In this document: piece by piece, positions 7,804 to 16,721 of the stretch
Layout: every line of letters starts with the position of its first letter
Numbering within the stretch: position 1 is the stretch's first letter
From: Paenibacillus graminis
GTDB taxonomy: Bacteria > Bacillota > Bacilli > Paenibacillales > Paenibacillaceae
Length of the DNA: 64,000 nucleotides
Assembly: GCF_000758705.1 (NCBI RefSeq)
Contig: NZ_CP009287.1
Location: forward strand, 4,340,001 to 4,404,000
Direction: 5' to 3'
Translations under genes and position numbers: made by a program
The notes under the pieces: generated by a model
What the model was told of the DNA's origin: nothing
Databases searched by the model: none
Seen by the model: only the letters and a program-made list of their open reading frames with translations

Positions 7804-9264
7804 TCAGGTACCGCAGAAGGTACGGTAAGGACTGGAGCAACTCTCAGGCAGTGTTGAGTACTCCTCCTGTTCTGGGGAGTAGGCATAGGGGTTCGAAAGC
7901 ACCTCAAGAAACCGCTCCATCACACTGTAGTCGTCACGTTTTATCGCTGCTTCCAGGGCCTCCTCTACCCGGTGGTTACGGGGGATCAGGGCCGGATTGC
8001 TGCTGCGCATCAGCTGCCTGGAGGCGTCTTGCGATTGTTCCTGTCTGCCCAATCTAGCCTCCCACTGCTTCTGCCAGCCGGCAAATTCCTCAGTGCCAAA
8101 CAGCACCATTTCTTCAGTTTTGCCCAAAGTTAGAGCTCTGAAGGTATTGGTATAATCCGCGCGATGCTTCTGCATCATGCCAAGAAGTTCCTCAATCAAA
8201 GATTCATCCTGCTGTTCTTCGTTAAAAATTCCCAGTTTCGCCCTCATTCCCGCTAGCCAGTTCTCGTGATACAGCTCTGTATAATCGGAGATTGCCTCCT
8301 CTGCCAGTTGGACCGCCTGCGACTCGTCGTCATGAAGCAGCGGCAGAAGAGTTTCAGCAAACCTGGCCAGATTCCAGGCAGCAATATTAGGCTGATTGCC
8401 ATAGGCATACCGCCCCTCTCGGTCAATAGAGCTGAATACAGTATCAAGATTATAGGTGTCCAAAAAGGCGCATGGACCATAATCGATGGTTTCTCCGCTT
8501 AGGGCCATGTTGTCGGTGTTCATTACCCCGTGAACAAAGCCGGCGAGCTGCCATTTGGCAATCAGAGCTGCCTGACGTTTAATCACTTCGTGCAGCAGGG
8601 AAAGATAACGGTTAGCTGTACCTTCAGCTTCCGGATAATGTCTTTGCAAAGTGTAATCTGCCAGGGCCTTGAGCTCCCCTGTAACGCCTCTTGCGGCAGC
8701 GTATTGAAAGGTCCCGACCCGCAGATGGCTGGCAGCCACCCGGGTGAGGACAGCCCCCGGCTGCTCGGTTTCCCGGATTACCAACTCACCGGTGGCGGCT
8801 ACGGCCAGACTGCGGGTCGTTGGAATGCCAAGCCCATGCATGGCTTCACTAATCAAGTATTCGCGGAGCATTGGCCCTAGAGCAGCCCGGCCATCCCCCC
8901 GCCGGGAGTATGGCGTCCTGCCTGCCCCTTTGAGCTGAATGTCAACCCGCATCCCCTGTGGAGTGATTTGCTCGCCAATCAGCACTGCTCTGCCGTCACC
9001 CAGCATCGTAAAATGCCCGAACTGGTGGCCTGCATAAGCTTGAGCAAGCGGCTCTGCCCCTTCGGGAACTTCATTGCCTGCAAAAACTGCAGTGCCATTA
9101 TCGCCGCGCAGCCCTGGACTGTTCAGCCCCAGGGCTACCGCCAGCGGATTATTAACAATGATCAGCTTCGGTAAACGGACTGGCGTTGGCTTGATTCGTG
9201 TAAACAATGCTTCCGGCAGTCTCGCATAGCTGTTGTCAAAGTTCCATCCTGTATCCACCGTCAT
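7804..9264 (-). CDS. selO: protein adenylyltransferase SelO (YdiU/UPF0061)
   Basis: SelO is a pseudokinase-fold enzyme that transfers AMP from ATP to Ser, Thr or Tyr of target proteins, linked in Escherichia coli to redox homeostasis. The 486 residues match the family over the full length: opening [20 protein letters not shown], nucleotide-site blocks [18 protein letters not shown] and [36 protein letters not shown], and the metal/catalytic region [20 protein letters not shown]. The C-terminus ends [11 protein letters not shown], retaining the conserved cysteine region used for redox regulation. AAGGAG lies seven bases before the ATG at 9264. It appears to be a single-gene unit. Confidence 0.95.
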   Translation of the reverse strand: MTVDTGWNFDNSYARLPEALFTRIKPTPVRLPKLIIVNNPLAVALGLNSPGLRGDNGTAVFAGNEVPEGAEPLAQAYAGHQFGHFTMLGDGRAVLIGEQITPQGMRVDIQLKGAGRTPYSRRGDGRAALGPMLREYLISEAMHGLGIPTTRSLAVAATGELVIRETEQPGAVLTRVAASHLRVGTFQYAAARGVTGELKALADYTLQRHYPEAEGTANRYLSLLHEVIKRQAALIAKWQLAGFVHGVMNTDNMALSGETIDYGPCAFLDTYNLDTVFSSIDREGRYAYGNQPNIAAWNLARFAETLLPLLHDDESQAVQLAEEAISDYTELYHENWLAGMRAKLGIFNEEQQDESLIEELLGMMQKHRADYTNTFRALTLGKTEEMVLFGTEEFAGWQKQWEARLGRQEQSQDASRQLMRSSNPALIPRNHRVEEALEAAIKRDDYSVMERFLEVLSNPYAYSPEQEEYSTLPESCSSPYRTFCGT

Positions 9265-9466
9265 AATGTCTCCTTTTTTCTGTTGGGCTTCAATTTCTTA
9301 GTAGTGTACACTGGTGTTCATTTATTATGCCCTGCCCACTCAGAAACCGCTGCTCTTCAATTTAAGGGGTTCCCGGCACCCCTATGGGTCTGCAGAACTG
9401 CACATATTCGCTTTATATTTAGAATTTTATGCATATCTTGTCTTGAGATTCAGGAGATGGAACTTG

Positions 9467-10351
9467 TCAATCCGCTTTATGCTCCGCGATCCGCTGACGA
9501 ATCCGCGGAAATAGCCCGAAGGCATTCTGGTAGAATACCTTTTCATGATGCTGCTCCGGGACGAGCCTGCGGATAAATTCTGCGTACAGATCGATTGGCG
9601 CCAGCGGCCAGTCGGTTCCGAACAGCATTTTCTCATAATGATCACAATAGACCAGCGCCCGGCGGAAATGGTCCATGAACAGCGGTTCATTCATGAACCG
9701 CTCAAAATGAGGCCGGTCACCGACGACGAGGCCGGACAAATCGGCGTATACATTCGGATTCTTGGCTGCCACTTCAGCAGCATCCATCACCCAGGGATCT
9801 CCCAGATGACAGATCATAAAGTTAACTCCACGCTGCTGATAGGCCAATTCATCTACAGTGAGCGGATGCGAATACTTCAGCAATCCGTTCATCGAGTAGG
9901 TATCGCCGGTATGGATCACCACGGGCAAGCTATACTTAGCTGCCAGCTCATAGACCGGACCATAGATCTTGTCATAGACATAATGGTGGTAATATCCGGC
10001 GTACAGCTTAACTCCCGCTACCTCCGGTGCTTGCATCCGCGCTTCGATCCGGTCAAGCTCCTCCTGGGCCTGCCCCGCGTTCAGCCGGTTTGGATTGATG
10101 CCTACACATTCCATCAGGAATGGAGGAACATCTTCCTCCAGATCAAGACCCATTGGATTGGGTGAACTGGAATCGGGAAAAGCTCCCTTCGTCTGCTCCG
10201 TAACCCCCATTCCGATGCCGAGAATGACGTTGTTCTTCTCAAACTCTGCTTTGAGGCCAGCAGCAGTGTAATCGACTTTGGATAGATCACTTGCTGTCCG
10301 GTGGAAGCTGTCGATGTCTGACAGATGGATATGAATATCAATGATCGGCAT
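9467..10351 (-). CDS. amidohydrolase family protein (metal-dependent hydrolase)
   Basis: Predicted TIM-barrel metal hydrolase of the Amidohydrolase_2 (ACMSD-like) group. Metal ligands can be read in order: HIH at residues 6-8, His in VVIHTGDTY, His in MICHLGDP and Asp in LFGTDWPLAP. Hydrolases and decarboxylases share this fold, so the substrate is unknown. The start is ATG 10351 (AAGGAG seven bases upstream), giving 294 residues. A longer frame from 10384 would only read through the end of the preceding gene. It overlaps the stop of the 1056-residue acetyltransferase fusion by 14 bp, so the two are almost certainly co-transcribed and translationally coupled, and probably act on related molecules. 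Confidence 0.85.
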   Translation of the reverse strand: MPIIDIHIHLSDIDSFHRTASDLSKVDYTAAGLKAEFEKNNVILGIGMGVTEQTKGAFPDSSSPNPMGLDLEEDVPPFLMECVGINPNRLNAGQAQEELDRIEARMQAPEVAGVKLYAGYYHHYVYDKIYGPVYELAAKYSLPVVIHTGDTYSMNGLLKYSHPLTVDELAYQQRGVNFMICHLGDPWVMDAAEVAAKNPNVYADLSGLVVGDRPHFERFMNEPLFMDHFRRALVYCDHYEKMLFGTDWPLAPIDLYAEFIRRLVPEQHHEKVFYQNAFGLFPRIRQRIAEHKAD

Positions 10352-13300
10352 GTGAATTCTCCTTCCCGTCGGCTGTACCTGCAAAGCTCAGATGAAGTAA
10401 ACCCCGGACATCTTCCGGGTCCAGTGCGATAGGTCCCAAGATCAGAAAGGTAGGCTGTGTCCAGAGCGTTTCCCCGTTCAGAAGAGAAAGCTGATAATTC
10501 ACACCCTGACAGATCCCCTTGTTGTTCACATAAACTGCTGAGCTTTGATTAGGATAACTGCTCACCACCTGCAGCATATCCTGACGTGAAGCCGCGCCGA
10601 TACGCAATAGTCCCTTGGATTGAAGCTGTGCCTCCAGCTTGCCGAGCGAGAATTGCCCTTGCCCCGGGACTTCTACCCATCCTTCTGTAAAGACTTCAGG
10701 CGAAGGTCTGAAGAAGTTATCATCGGCGAACGAATAATGCGGCAGCGCTTCGCCGCTTCCGTTGGTCACGGAATGCTGCACACAGAGAACAGGAACACCC
10801 GGCAGCATAAGGTAATGCTGATGGATGACTATTCCCCGGTTCACTTCGTGCTTCGTGATGCTGGTAGTAATACGGAGTCCCTTCCAGACATTGCCGTACA
10901 CATCCTTCCGCTCTGCCCAATCTGTACTTCTCGGCTCCTGCTCCCGGCTGAATCCGCCTAAACGGGGGATATCCACACCGAGCCCGCCATGCCAAGGGTT
11001 CCACCAGGAATGCGGGACCGGTTCCGGGTACGAAGTATCCAGCCATTCTGCGCCGTTGTGCTTCAAGGAATGCACCACACTGCCAAAGCCGGGCGCAGCC
11101 GCTATGGAAAGAACCCCGTTGTTCACCGTATACACAGGACCTGCTGCACTCTCATCTATTTCACAGGTGACGCTGCCGTCAGTCTGAGGGAACCACAGAG
11201 CCGACCGCTCCTGAATCCAATCCTCGCCGCGGTACACGGCCCGGAGTTTCCGGCCCGGTTCGCCTTGTCCCTGGCCATTCTTGTTCTCGGAGGAAATCTC
11301 TATATGGGCTGAATGGAGGTGCTGTTCCGGGTCCAGTTCAACCACAGCCATTTGCCGTTCAGGTTCCCCACCTTCTTGCATATGCAGCTCGAGTCTCCCG
11401 GCAAGCGGTGCCATCTTTCGTTCGATCAGCTCCGCGCTCAGCAGCCCTGCTGCAAACGGATTGCCGCCGCCGACTACCAGTTCCAGGTGATTGTCCAGCA
11501 GCGGAACAACCGGGGCGGTCAATTTCAAGGCAAAGGAGCGGAAATCAGACCACTTGAGGAAGGTATTCAGCGCAAATATAACCGGGTTCGTTTTCACTAC
11601 GGCTCCGGCAGCAATCCGGCCAAGCTCATGCTCCAAGCCGAGTGGATAATCCGAGCGGAGCAGCTTCAAGGAAGGGTCCCAACAGATCCCGCATGTGACG
11701 CTCTCTTCTTTGGAGAACAGCCAGTTTTCTGTAATTTTAGCGCTATCCCAATTCGCAGGATCGCTGGAGTAGGAGTTGCCCATATCGACATAACGGCCCT
11801 GGTACGGCAGGATGAGCCGGCTGCCGAAGAAACCAAAGTTCGTCAGCAAGTGCAAGTTTTCTTCCAGCGCTCTGCTGCTGGTATTGCATATTTCGTAATG
11901 AAATTCGGCAATGCCGTTCGCGGACAGCTTGGACACCGACTTGATCTGCAGGCCGGAGAAATCCTCCGACTCATATAGGGCTTCGAGAACCTGGTCCTCC
12001 CCTTCGGCATAGATTTTCACTTCTGCAGCCTGCTTTTTGGAGAATTCCTGTGAAAACGGCTTGCCCAGCTTCGGATAGTTCCACCAGAAATTGTGGCGGG
12101 AGCCGGGATACTCGATCCACATATTGTTATCCAGCTTGTTCATATGTAACGAGCATGCCCCGTTCACGGCGACCCACTGATCACCGTTTTGCCCTCCGTA
12201 CCGGCCCTGCGTGCCTTTGAGCAAAGCGGAGAGCTTGCTTGTGAAGGTGAACTCTTTTTGTCCAGCGGGGACAGCCGTTACCTCTACCTCATGTGATAAA
12301 AGCCCGTAGGACCGCAGTCGGAATGGTGCGGGTATGGCTGCTTTGCCTTTCGCCGGTACCGTGAAGCGCACCTTACGGTCCGCCCATTCCACGATATCCG
12401 TCTCCGGCCATTCGAAGGAGAACTCTGCTTCCGTGGCAAAATGATTTTCTGCATTCAGGTAGAGCATGGCCGGAATACCCGGATACAGCCCGCCCGCTTG
12501 CAATGCAACCTTCATCTTGACCGGGAATTCCGGTGCGATGCCAATCCTGAATTCGGCCCGTTTGCCATTGATGACCCATATGCTCATAACCACAGGATGG
12601 GTCTTCTTGTTGTTCTGCTCTTCCAGGATCGGGTCCAGTTCAAATTCTCCTTCTATCATTACCGTTTCACCTGGAGCAATCGTTTGCGAGACATCCAGGG
12701 CATAACGGATACACTTATTATTCTGTCCCTTGATCTCAATCGTCATGGCAGCGGCTGAGCGGTTTTCAATACGATACTGAACCTTATAGGCGGAACCGAA
12801 TACGAGATCATGATCATCGATAAATGTAGAGATTGCATAATCCGGTGTATCCAGCGCGGTCAGTCCGCGTCCGCTTTTCTCAAATTCCGCCCGTAAGGCA
12901 AGCGCTCCCTTGCGCCAAGTGTAATCGAAGAAATCGAAACCGCGCTCTGTGCGGCCATCCGGCTCAATCACCAGTTCACGCGTACTGTCAGCGTACCAGT
13001 CCAGCTCATCGAAGTAAGGAGCCAAGGCCTCAGTCTGTAAAAGAGTCGGAATAAAGTTCATGAGGTGAACGTAATCGTCATTTTTTTCCCAGAAGAACCC
13101 GCATTTCTTGTACATCGGTACAGCCTTGGTATTGCCTGCCCAGGTAAATAAATCGAGCCGCGGCCAGCCCGCTTCTACCGTCTGGCGGACAGCTTTCAGA
13201 ATCAGATTGCGGCCAACCTTACAGCCGTGATAATCAGGGCGGACATTCAGCAGCGGGACATACATCGCGCCTTCATCCTGATGGTAGTGCGAGAAGCTGC

Positions 13301-13508
13301 AAAAGCCGACAACCTCCCCGCCGTCCACAGCAAGAAACGCATGAAGATGAGACGACACTTCCATCATCCGGCGGATACTGTCCTTTGTTTTCTGGCTGGT
13401 TCCGCCGCCCCAGCTGTCATTGCTGCGGTTCCACATTTCTGCAAGCGCTCCCGCGTAAGAAGGGTCATATTCGATAATCCGGACTTGCTCCGCAACGGTA
13501 TTTGCCAT
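10338..13508 (-). CDS. GNAT acetyltransferase fused to a large beta-sandwich (carbohydrate-enzyme-like) region
   Basis: A 1056-residue cytoplasmic protein. Residues about 8-160 form a GNAT domain: acetyl-CoA loop in LLNVRPDYHGCKVGRNLILK, then VPMYKKCGFFWEKNDDYVHL. Residues about 175-1056 are a long, beta-rich region with internal sandwich segments at about 230-420 (FGSAYKVQYRIENRS..., WVINGKRAEFRIGIAPEFP). A later part has conserved aromatic and acidic patches (HSWWNPWHGGLGVDIPRLGG, FADDNFFRPSP) that resemble beta-sandwich domains of glycoside hydrolases or sugar epimerases. No signal peptide is present. The ATG at 13508 has AAGGAG eight bases upstream. It leads a two-gene operon with the amidohydrolase. 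A catalytic role for the large region is inference. Confidence 0.75.
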   Translation of the reverse strand: MANTVAEQVRIIEYDPSYAGALAEMWNRSNDSWGGGTSQKTKDSIRRMMEVSSHLHAFLAVDGGEVVGFCSFSHYHQDEGAMYVPLLNVRPDYHGCKVGRNLILKAVRQTVEAGWPRLDLFTWAGNTKAVPMYKKCGFFWEKNDDYVHLMNFIPTLLQTEALAPYFDELDWYADSTRELVIEPDGRTERGFDFFDYTWRKGALALRAEFEKSGRGLTALDTPDYAISTFIDDHDLVFGSAYKVQYRIENRSAAAMTIEIKGQNNKCIRYALDVSQTIAPGETVMIEGEFELDPILEEQNNKKTHPVVMSIWVINGKRAEFRIGIAPEFPVKMKVALQAGGLYPGIPAMLYLNAENHFATEAEFSFEWPETDIVEWADRKVRFTVPAKGKAAIPAPFRLRSYGLLSHEVEVTAVPAGQKEFTFTSKLSALLKGTQGRYGGQNGDQWVAVNGACSLHMNKLDNNMWIEYPGSRHNFWWNYPKLGKPFSQEFSKKQAAEVKIYAEGEDQVLEALYESEDFSGLQIKSVSKLSANGIAEFHYEICNTSSRALEENLHLLTNFGFFGSRLILPYQGRYVDMGNSYSSDPANWDSAKITENWLFSKEESVTCGICWDPSLKLLRSDYPLGLEHELGRIAAGAVVKTNPVIFALNTFLKWSDFRSFALKLTAPVVPLLDNHLELVVGGGNPFAAGLLSAELIERKMAPLAGRLELHMQEGGEPERQMAVVELDPEQHLHSAHIEISSENKNGQGQGEPGRKLRAVYRGEDWIQERSALWFPQTDGSVTCEIDESAAGPVYTVNNGVLSIAAAPGFGSVVHSLKHNGAEWLDTSYPEPVPHSWWNPWHGGLGVDIPRLGGFSREQEPRSTDWAERKDVYGNVWKGLRITTSITKHEVNRGIVIHQHYLMLPGVPVLCVQHSVTNGSGEALPHYSFADDNFFRPSPEVFTEGWVEVPGQGQFSLGKLEAQLQSKGLLRIGAASRQDMLQVVSSYPNQSSAVYVNNKGICQGVNYQLSLLNGETLWTQPTFLILGPIALDPEDVRGLLHLSFAGTADGKENSHADH

Positions 13509-13645
13509 GCATTCATCTCCTTATTTTCAATTACTCAAGGTCAAAAATAATAGATTGGTTACGGTGTACTAGATCATATTATACTATGGGATGGAAGAAT
13601 ATTACTAACGCCGGTTTCAAGCTCATATTAACTCTACTTTTCCCG

Positions 13646-13990
13646 CTATCTTCTATTCTGGTTTTTTGTTCCCCACTCACACAGCCCTTCCAAAACAGGC
13701 AACAGCGATTCCGCTTTATCTGTGAGGCTGTATTCAACTTTAGGCGGAACTTGAGGGTACTCCTTCCTTGTTACCATACCATCCGCTTCCAATTCTTTAA
13801 GCTGTGAACTCAAAGTTTTAAAAGTAATCGCACCTATCTGTCTTTTCAGATCATTAAAGCGGACCGGTTGATTTTCTGCCAGAAGGTAAATAATTACCAT
13901 TTTCCATTTGCCGCCGATCACTGACAATGTATAACCAAAAGGTGTATCTTGAACATTTTTAACTTTTCCTTTAAATTCGGCCATACTCAT
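13646..13990 (-). CDS. HxlR family transcriptional regulator
   Basis: Winged-helix DNA-binding protein of about 114 residues, the normal size for HxlR regulators. The signatures are GYTLSVIGGKWKMVIIYLL, the recognition helix FNDLKRQIGAITFKTLSSQLKELEADGMV and the wing RKEYPQVPPKVEYSLTDKAESL. The family usually senses reactive aldehydes, quinones or redox state, sometimes through a cysteine near the N-terminus, and regulates a divergent enzyme gene. Here the only Cys is near the C-terminus (GLCEWG). GTG 13996, ATG 13990 and ATG 13984 are all in frame; AAGGA fits 13990 best. It is divergent from the ureohydrolase gene with an operator-like dyad between them. Confidence 0.88.
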   Translation of the reverse strand: MSMAEFKGKVKNVQDTPFGYTLSVIGGKWKMVIIYLLAENQPVRFNDLKRQIGAITFKTLSSQLKELEADGMVTRKEYPQVPPKVEYSLTDKAESLLPVLEGLCEWGTKNQNRR

Positions 13991-14009
13991 ATTCACACTA
14001 TCCTTTCGG

Positions 14010-14038
14010 GTAGTACCTATCCTATTAGTGCGTACTAC
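14010..14038. promoter_or_regulatory. operator-like dyad between hxlR and the ureohydrolase gene
   Basis: GTAGTAC (14010-14016) and its exact inverse GTACTAC (14032-14038) are separated by 15 bp. The dyad lies in the promoter zone shared by both divergent genes. HxlR proteins bind dyads of this type and usually control the divergent gene; the assignment is inferred from position. Confidence 0.55.
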
Positions 14039-14095
14039 TTTTTTATTTGTGCCCAGTTTATACTAACCGTACTTTGATGTAAAGGAGAGCAAGAA

Positions 14096-15010
14096 ATGAC
14101 CCAAAAAACAATTCGTCTGTTAATGCCGCAATGGCAAGGCGGTAACAACCCAAACTACTCTTTTGGTGCCGAACTGCTTGCATGGCTGGCTCCGGACAAT
14201 GATCAACCCCTTATTCACGTACCCGTTCAAGCCTATGATGGAACCCCGCTGCACAACGAGAAAGGCATGTATGGAAGGACACAGCTGCTTGAGCAATTAG
14301 AGGCTGCCCGGCATCTCATCGATGCTTATAAGCCGGACCGTATTGTAATGTTTGGCGGCGACTGCTTAGTCGAACAAGCCCCATTTGCCTATTTAAACGA
14401 ACGTTATGACGGGGAATTAGGTTTAATCTGGATCGATGCCCACAGTGATTTAGTCAGATATATTGGCTATGACAACGGACATACTTTACCTCTTGGGAAT
14501 CTTTTGGGAGAAGGAGATAAGGAGTTTGCAAGACATGTGAAAACCCCGCTCAAACCTGAAAATGTCTTTATTGCGGGATTAGCTGCTCCTACAGAGCAAG
14601 AAATGGAGGTGATTTCAGGAGCGTTTCATAGTCTTGGCATAACTCCTGAAGAACAAGATACAGAGATGATTCAGAGACTGGGTATAAGAACTGCCGGAAC
14701 CCAAGAGTTAATGAACAGTACTGAATCTATAAAAGAGTGGATTAAGGAAAGTGGCATTAAACACCTGGCTATTCACCTGGATTTAGATGTGCTTGATCCA
14801 AAGGCATTCCGTTCCTTATTATTTGCCAACCCTGAAGCCCCTTATAATTATTCTCCTGCGGGAACCATGCCAATGCCTCTGCTATTGCATCTGATGAAAG
14901 AACTATCGGAAGCAACCGAGGTGGTCGGATTAGGTATAACGGAGCATATGCCATGGGATTCGATTAATTTAAAGAATCTTCTTGGAGAAATACCTATTCT
15001 AAATACGTAA
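14096..15010 (+). CDS. arginase/agmatinase family protein with altered metal site
   Basis: A 304-residue member of the ureohydrolase (arginase/agmatinase/formiminoglutamase) fold, which hydrolyses guanidino compounds at a Mn2 centre. Two of the three metal motifs are intact: WIDAHSDL (Asp114, His116, Asp118) and IHLDLDVLDP (Asp229, Asp231). The first, normally GGDHS, reads GGDCL, so the usual His ligand is Cys90. The substrate-binding block is also divergent (NGHTLPLGNLLG). Activity and substrate are therefore uncertain. The protein may use one metal, a different metal, or bind rather than hydrolyse. TAAAGGAG precedes the start. It is divergent from an HxlR regulator and is probably induced through it. 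Confidence 0.85.
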   Translation: MTQKTIRLLMPQWQGGNNPNYSFGAELLAWLAPDNDQPLIHVPVQAYDGTPLHNEKGMYGRTQLLEQLEAARHLIDAYKPDRIVMFGGDCLVEQAPFAYLNERYDGELGLIWIDAHSDLVRYIGYDNGHTLPLGNLLGEGDKEFARHVKTPLKPENVFIAGLAAPTEQEMEVISGAFHSLGITPEEQDTEMIQRLGIRTAGTQELMNSTESIKEWIKESGIKHLAIHLDLDVLDPKAFRSLLFANPEAPYNYSPAGTMPMPLLLHLMKELSEATEVVGLGITEHMPWDSINLKNLLGEIPILNT

Positions 15011-15065
15011 AGTCATAAACCGAAATCGTATAGAATAATTATCTGCTTAATTATGAAAATGCAAC

Positions 15066-15108
15066 AAAAACGCGCTCCCTTGCCGAGGCATCGGAGCGCG
15101 CTTCTTTT
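15066..15108. terminator. bidirectional terminator between the ureohydrolase gene and the sulfur cluster
   Basis: CGCGCTCC (15071-15078) pairs with GGAGCGCG (15093-15100). It is flanked by A-rich sequence on the left and a T-rich stretch on the right, so it can serve both the plus-strand ureohydrolase gene and the minus-strand nine-gene cluster. Confidence 0.75.
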
Positions 15109-15120
15109 GCATCCCGTCTG

Positions 15121-15894
15121 TTAATTCGAAGCCTGGAACACATACTCCCCTTCGCCAATCCGGATGGTTTGTCCCGCCAGCAGTTCGGAGTCCGTGTCCA
15201 GGATTACCTGCATGAACCGGTTCTCCTCCCCTTTGACGAAATCGTAGAACTTATCTCCGATCCGCAAGACAGCGGATGTATCCGTTGACTCCACAAACTC
15301 CAGGCCAAACAAATTCGCCCATTGCCTGGCGGCAGCGGCAGGGTCCGACACGTGAAAGACCGCCCGTCTGATCTCGGCATGGCCCGCAGGATGAGGCCGG
15401 ACGAGGCCGGAAGCCGTCAGCCTGGCCAACCGCTCTTCATCCGTTCCCTTCCACTGAATAATAAACGGATAGACCAGCCCCCCGAAATCTCCGGCGATGG
15501 TCATCATACGCCATTCGATCAAGCTGCCGGACATATCGAGGCGTTTGCCGTCCATAATGGGTGACAAGGTTAAGCCCGCTGCGGTTAACGAAGCTGCCAT
15601 TGCCTCAATATCATCGGTACGGATCACTACCCGGCTCAGCACTTCATGTTCAGGCAAAGCTGCAACGGCATCCTTGACTACCAGATTGTACCCGGTGGAC
15701 CGGGCCAATTCGGGCGACTCAATCCCCAGAAACTCGATGTAGGTCAGACCGAAGTAGCTTAACGTATTGAAGGTGCCCCAGTCCTTATGAGACCCTCCTT
15801 TAAAGGCAATCAGACCGTTTTCTCCAAAGACCTCAACGACATTGTCCAAATCGTTAATGTAATGAACCAAGTGATCCCATTGTTTGCTCGCCAT
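15121..15894 (-). CDS. VOC superfamily (glyoxalase-like) protein
   Basis: A 257-residue protein with two vicinal-oxygen-chelate-type halves. His8 (WDHLVHYIND) and Glu in the first half (YIEFLG) are in positions used as metal ligands. The second half (AVFHVSDPAAAARQWANLFGLEFVE) repeats the fold. It most resembles the glyoxalase-like Glyoxalase_3 group. VOC proteins include lyases, dioxygenases, thiol-adduct enzymes and binding proteins, so the reaction is unknown. It is the last gene of the nine-gene minus-strand cluster, starting three bases after the stop of the reductase gene and followed by a strong terminator. That tight spacing argues for a function in the same pathway. Confidence 0.8.
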   Translation of the reverse strand: MASKQWDHLVHYINDLDNVVEVFGENGLIAFKGGSHKDWGTFNTLSYFGLTYIEFLGIESPELARSTGYNLVVKDAVAALPEHEVLSRVVIRTDDIEAMAASLTAAGLTLSPIMDGKRLDMSGSLIEWRMMTIAGDFGGLVYPFIIQWKGTDEERLARLTASGLVRPHPAGHAEIRRAVFHVSDPAAAARQWANLFGLEFVESTDTSAVLRIGDKFYDFVKGEENRFMQVILDTDSELLAGQTIRIGEGEYVFQASN

Positions 15895-15897
15895 TGT

Positions 15898-16704
15898 CTA
15901 TTTCGCTCCCAGTTCAGTCGTTCGCTTGACCGCTGCCATTACACTGCGCTGCAGTCCGGCCGCGAAATCGCTGTTGTTCAGTTCATACAGACCGTGCATC
16001 CCCACCCCGCCCGGCGAGTTATTGATGTCCAGCAGCTGTCTGGGATGCAGCCCCGTCTGCCGCAGCATAAGCACGGCTCCTGCCATATTCTCCAGCGCGA
16101 CATTCCAGGCCTGCTCACGCGGCAATCCTGCCAGCACACCGGCATCCACAAGAGATTCAATGAAATAATAGATGTAGTTCGGCCCGGCTACACCGTATCC
16201 GGTGAAGACATCCAGGAGCGCTTCCTCCATATACTGGACTTTGCCGAACCCAAGCAGGAATTCGTCTACCTGCGCCCGCGAAGCGCTGGCGTTCAGCACG
16301 ACCCCGCTGTAGCCGTATCCCGTATCCGTCAGCGTATTTGGAATGACCCTGACAATCGGCCGTCCGGCTCCGAAAACTCCGGCCAGCTTTTCCAGTGTCA
16401 AACCGGCCACGATTGAAACGACCACGGCGTCCGGCGAAGCGAGCCGGGTTACAGCTTGTCCCAGTTCGTCCAGTGCATCCTGCGGCCGGACGGCCAGCAC
16501 AATCAGTCCGGCTTCAGTAAGATATGCTTCCTGGCTCCGGCCCGTATCCACACCATAGGCCTTGGTCAACACCTGAAGACGCGCCTCATTGATATCCGTA
16601 ACACTGATCCGGCCGGCGGCAATGGTCTGATTGGCTATGACTACCCGGATAATGGCCTCAGCCATCTGCCCGCCCCCGATAAAATGAATCCGTTGCTCAA
16701 TCAA
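15898..16704 (-). CDS. pyrroline-5-carboxylate reductase family protein
   Basis: A 268-residue NAD(P)H-dependent imine reductase of the ProC family. The Rossmann motif FIGGGQMAEAII opens the protein; AVRPQD and RVIPNTLTDTG follow. The P5CR dimerisation domain is recognisable in AGPNYIYYFIESLVDAG and INNSPGGVGMHGL. I place the start at a TTG (16704) preceded by GAGGGGGAAG. Upstream codons in the same frame overlap the metQ gene and are not needed. True proline synthesis is possible, but the operon of sulfur-compound import and C-S cleavage suggests a cyclic imine or ketimine substrate. The SPGG motif continues VG rather than the usual TT. Confidence 0.82.
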   Translation of the reverse strand: MIEQRIHFIGGGQMAEAIIRVVIANQTIAAGRISVTDINEARLQVLTKAYGVDTGRSQEAYLTEAGLIVLAVRPQDALDELGQAVTRLASPDAVVVSIVAGLTLEKLAGVFGAGRPIVRVIPNTLTDTGYGYSGVVLNASASRAQVDEFLLGFGKVQYMEEALLDVFTGYGVAGPNYIYYFIESLVDAGVLAGLPREQAWNVALENMAGAVLMLRQTGLHPRQLLDINNSPGGVGMHGLYELNNSDFAAGLQRSVMAAVKRTTELGAK

Positions 16705-16721
16705 CGATCTTCCCCCTCTGA

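Noticed and set aside
11313..11978. Long antisense frames inside large genes (also 20442-21422, 6901-7413)
   Set aside because: They lie fully inside well-supported genes on the opposite strand, lack ribosome sites and match no family.
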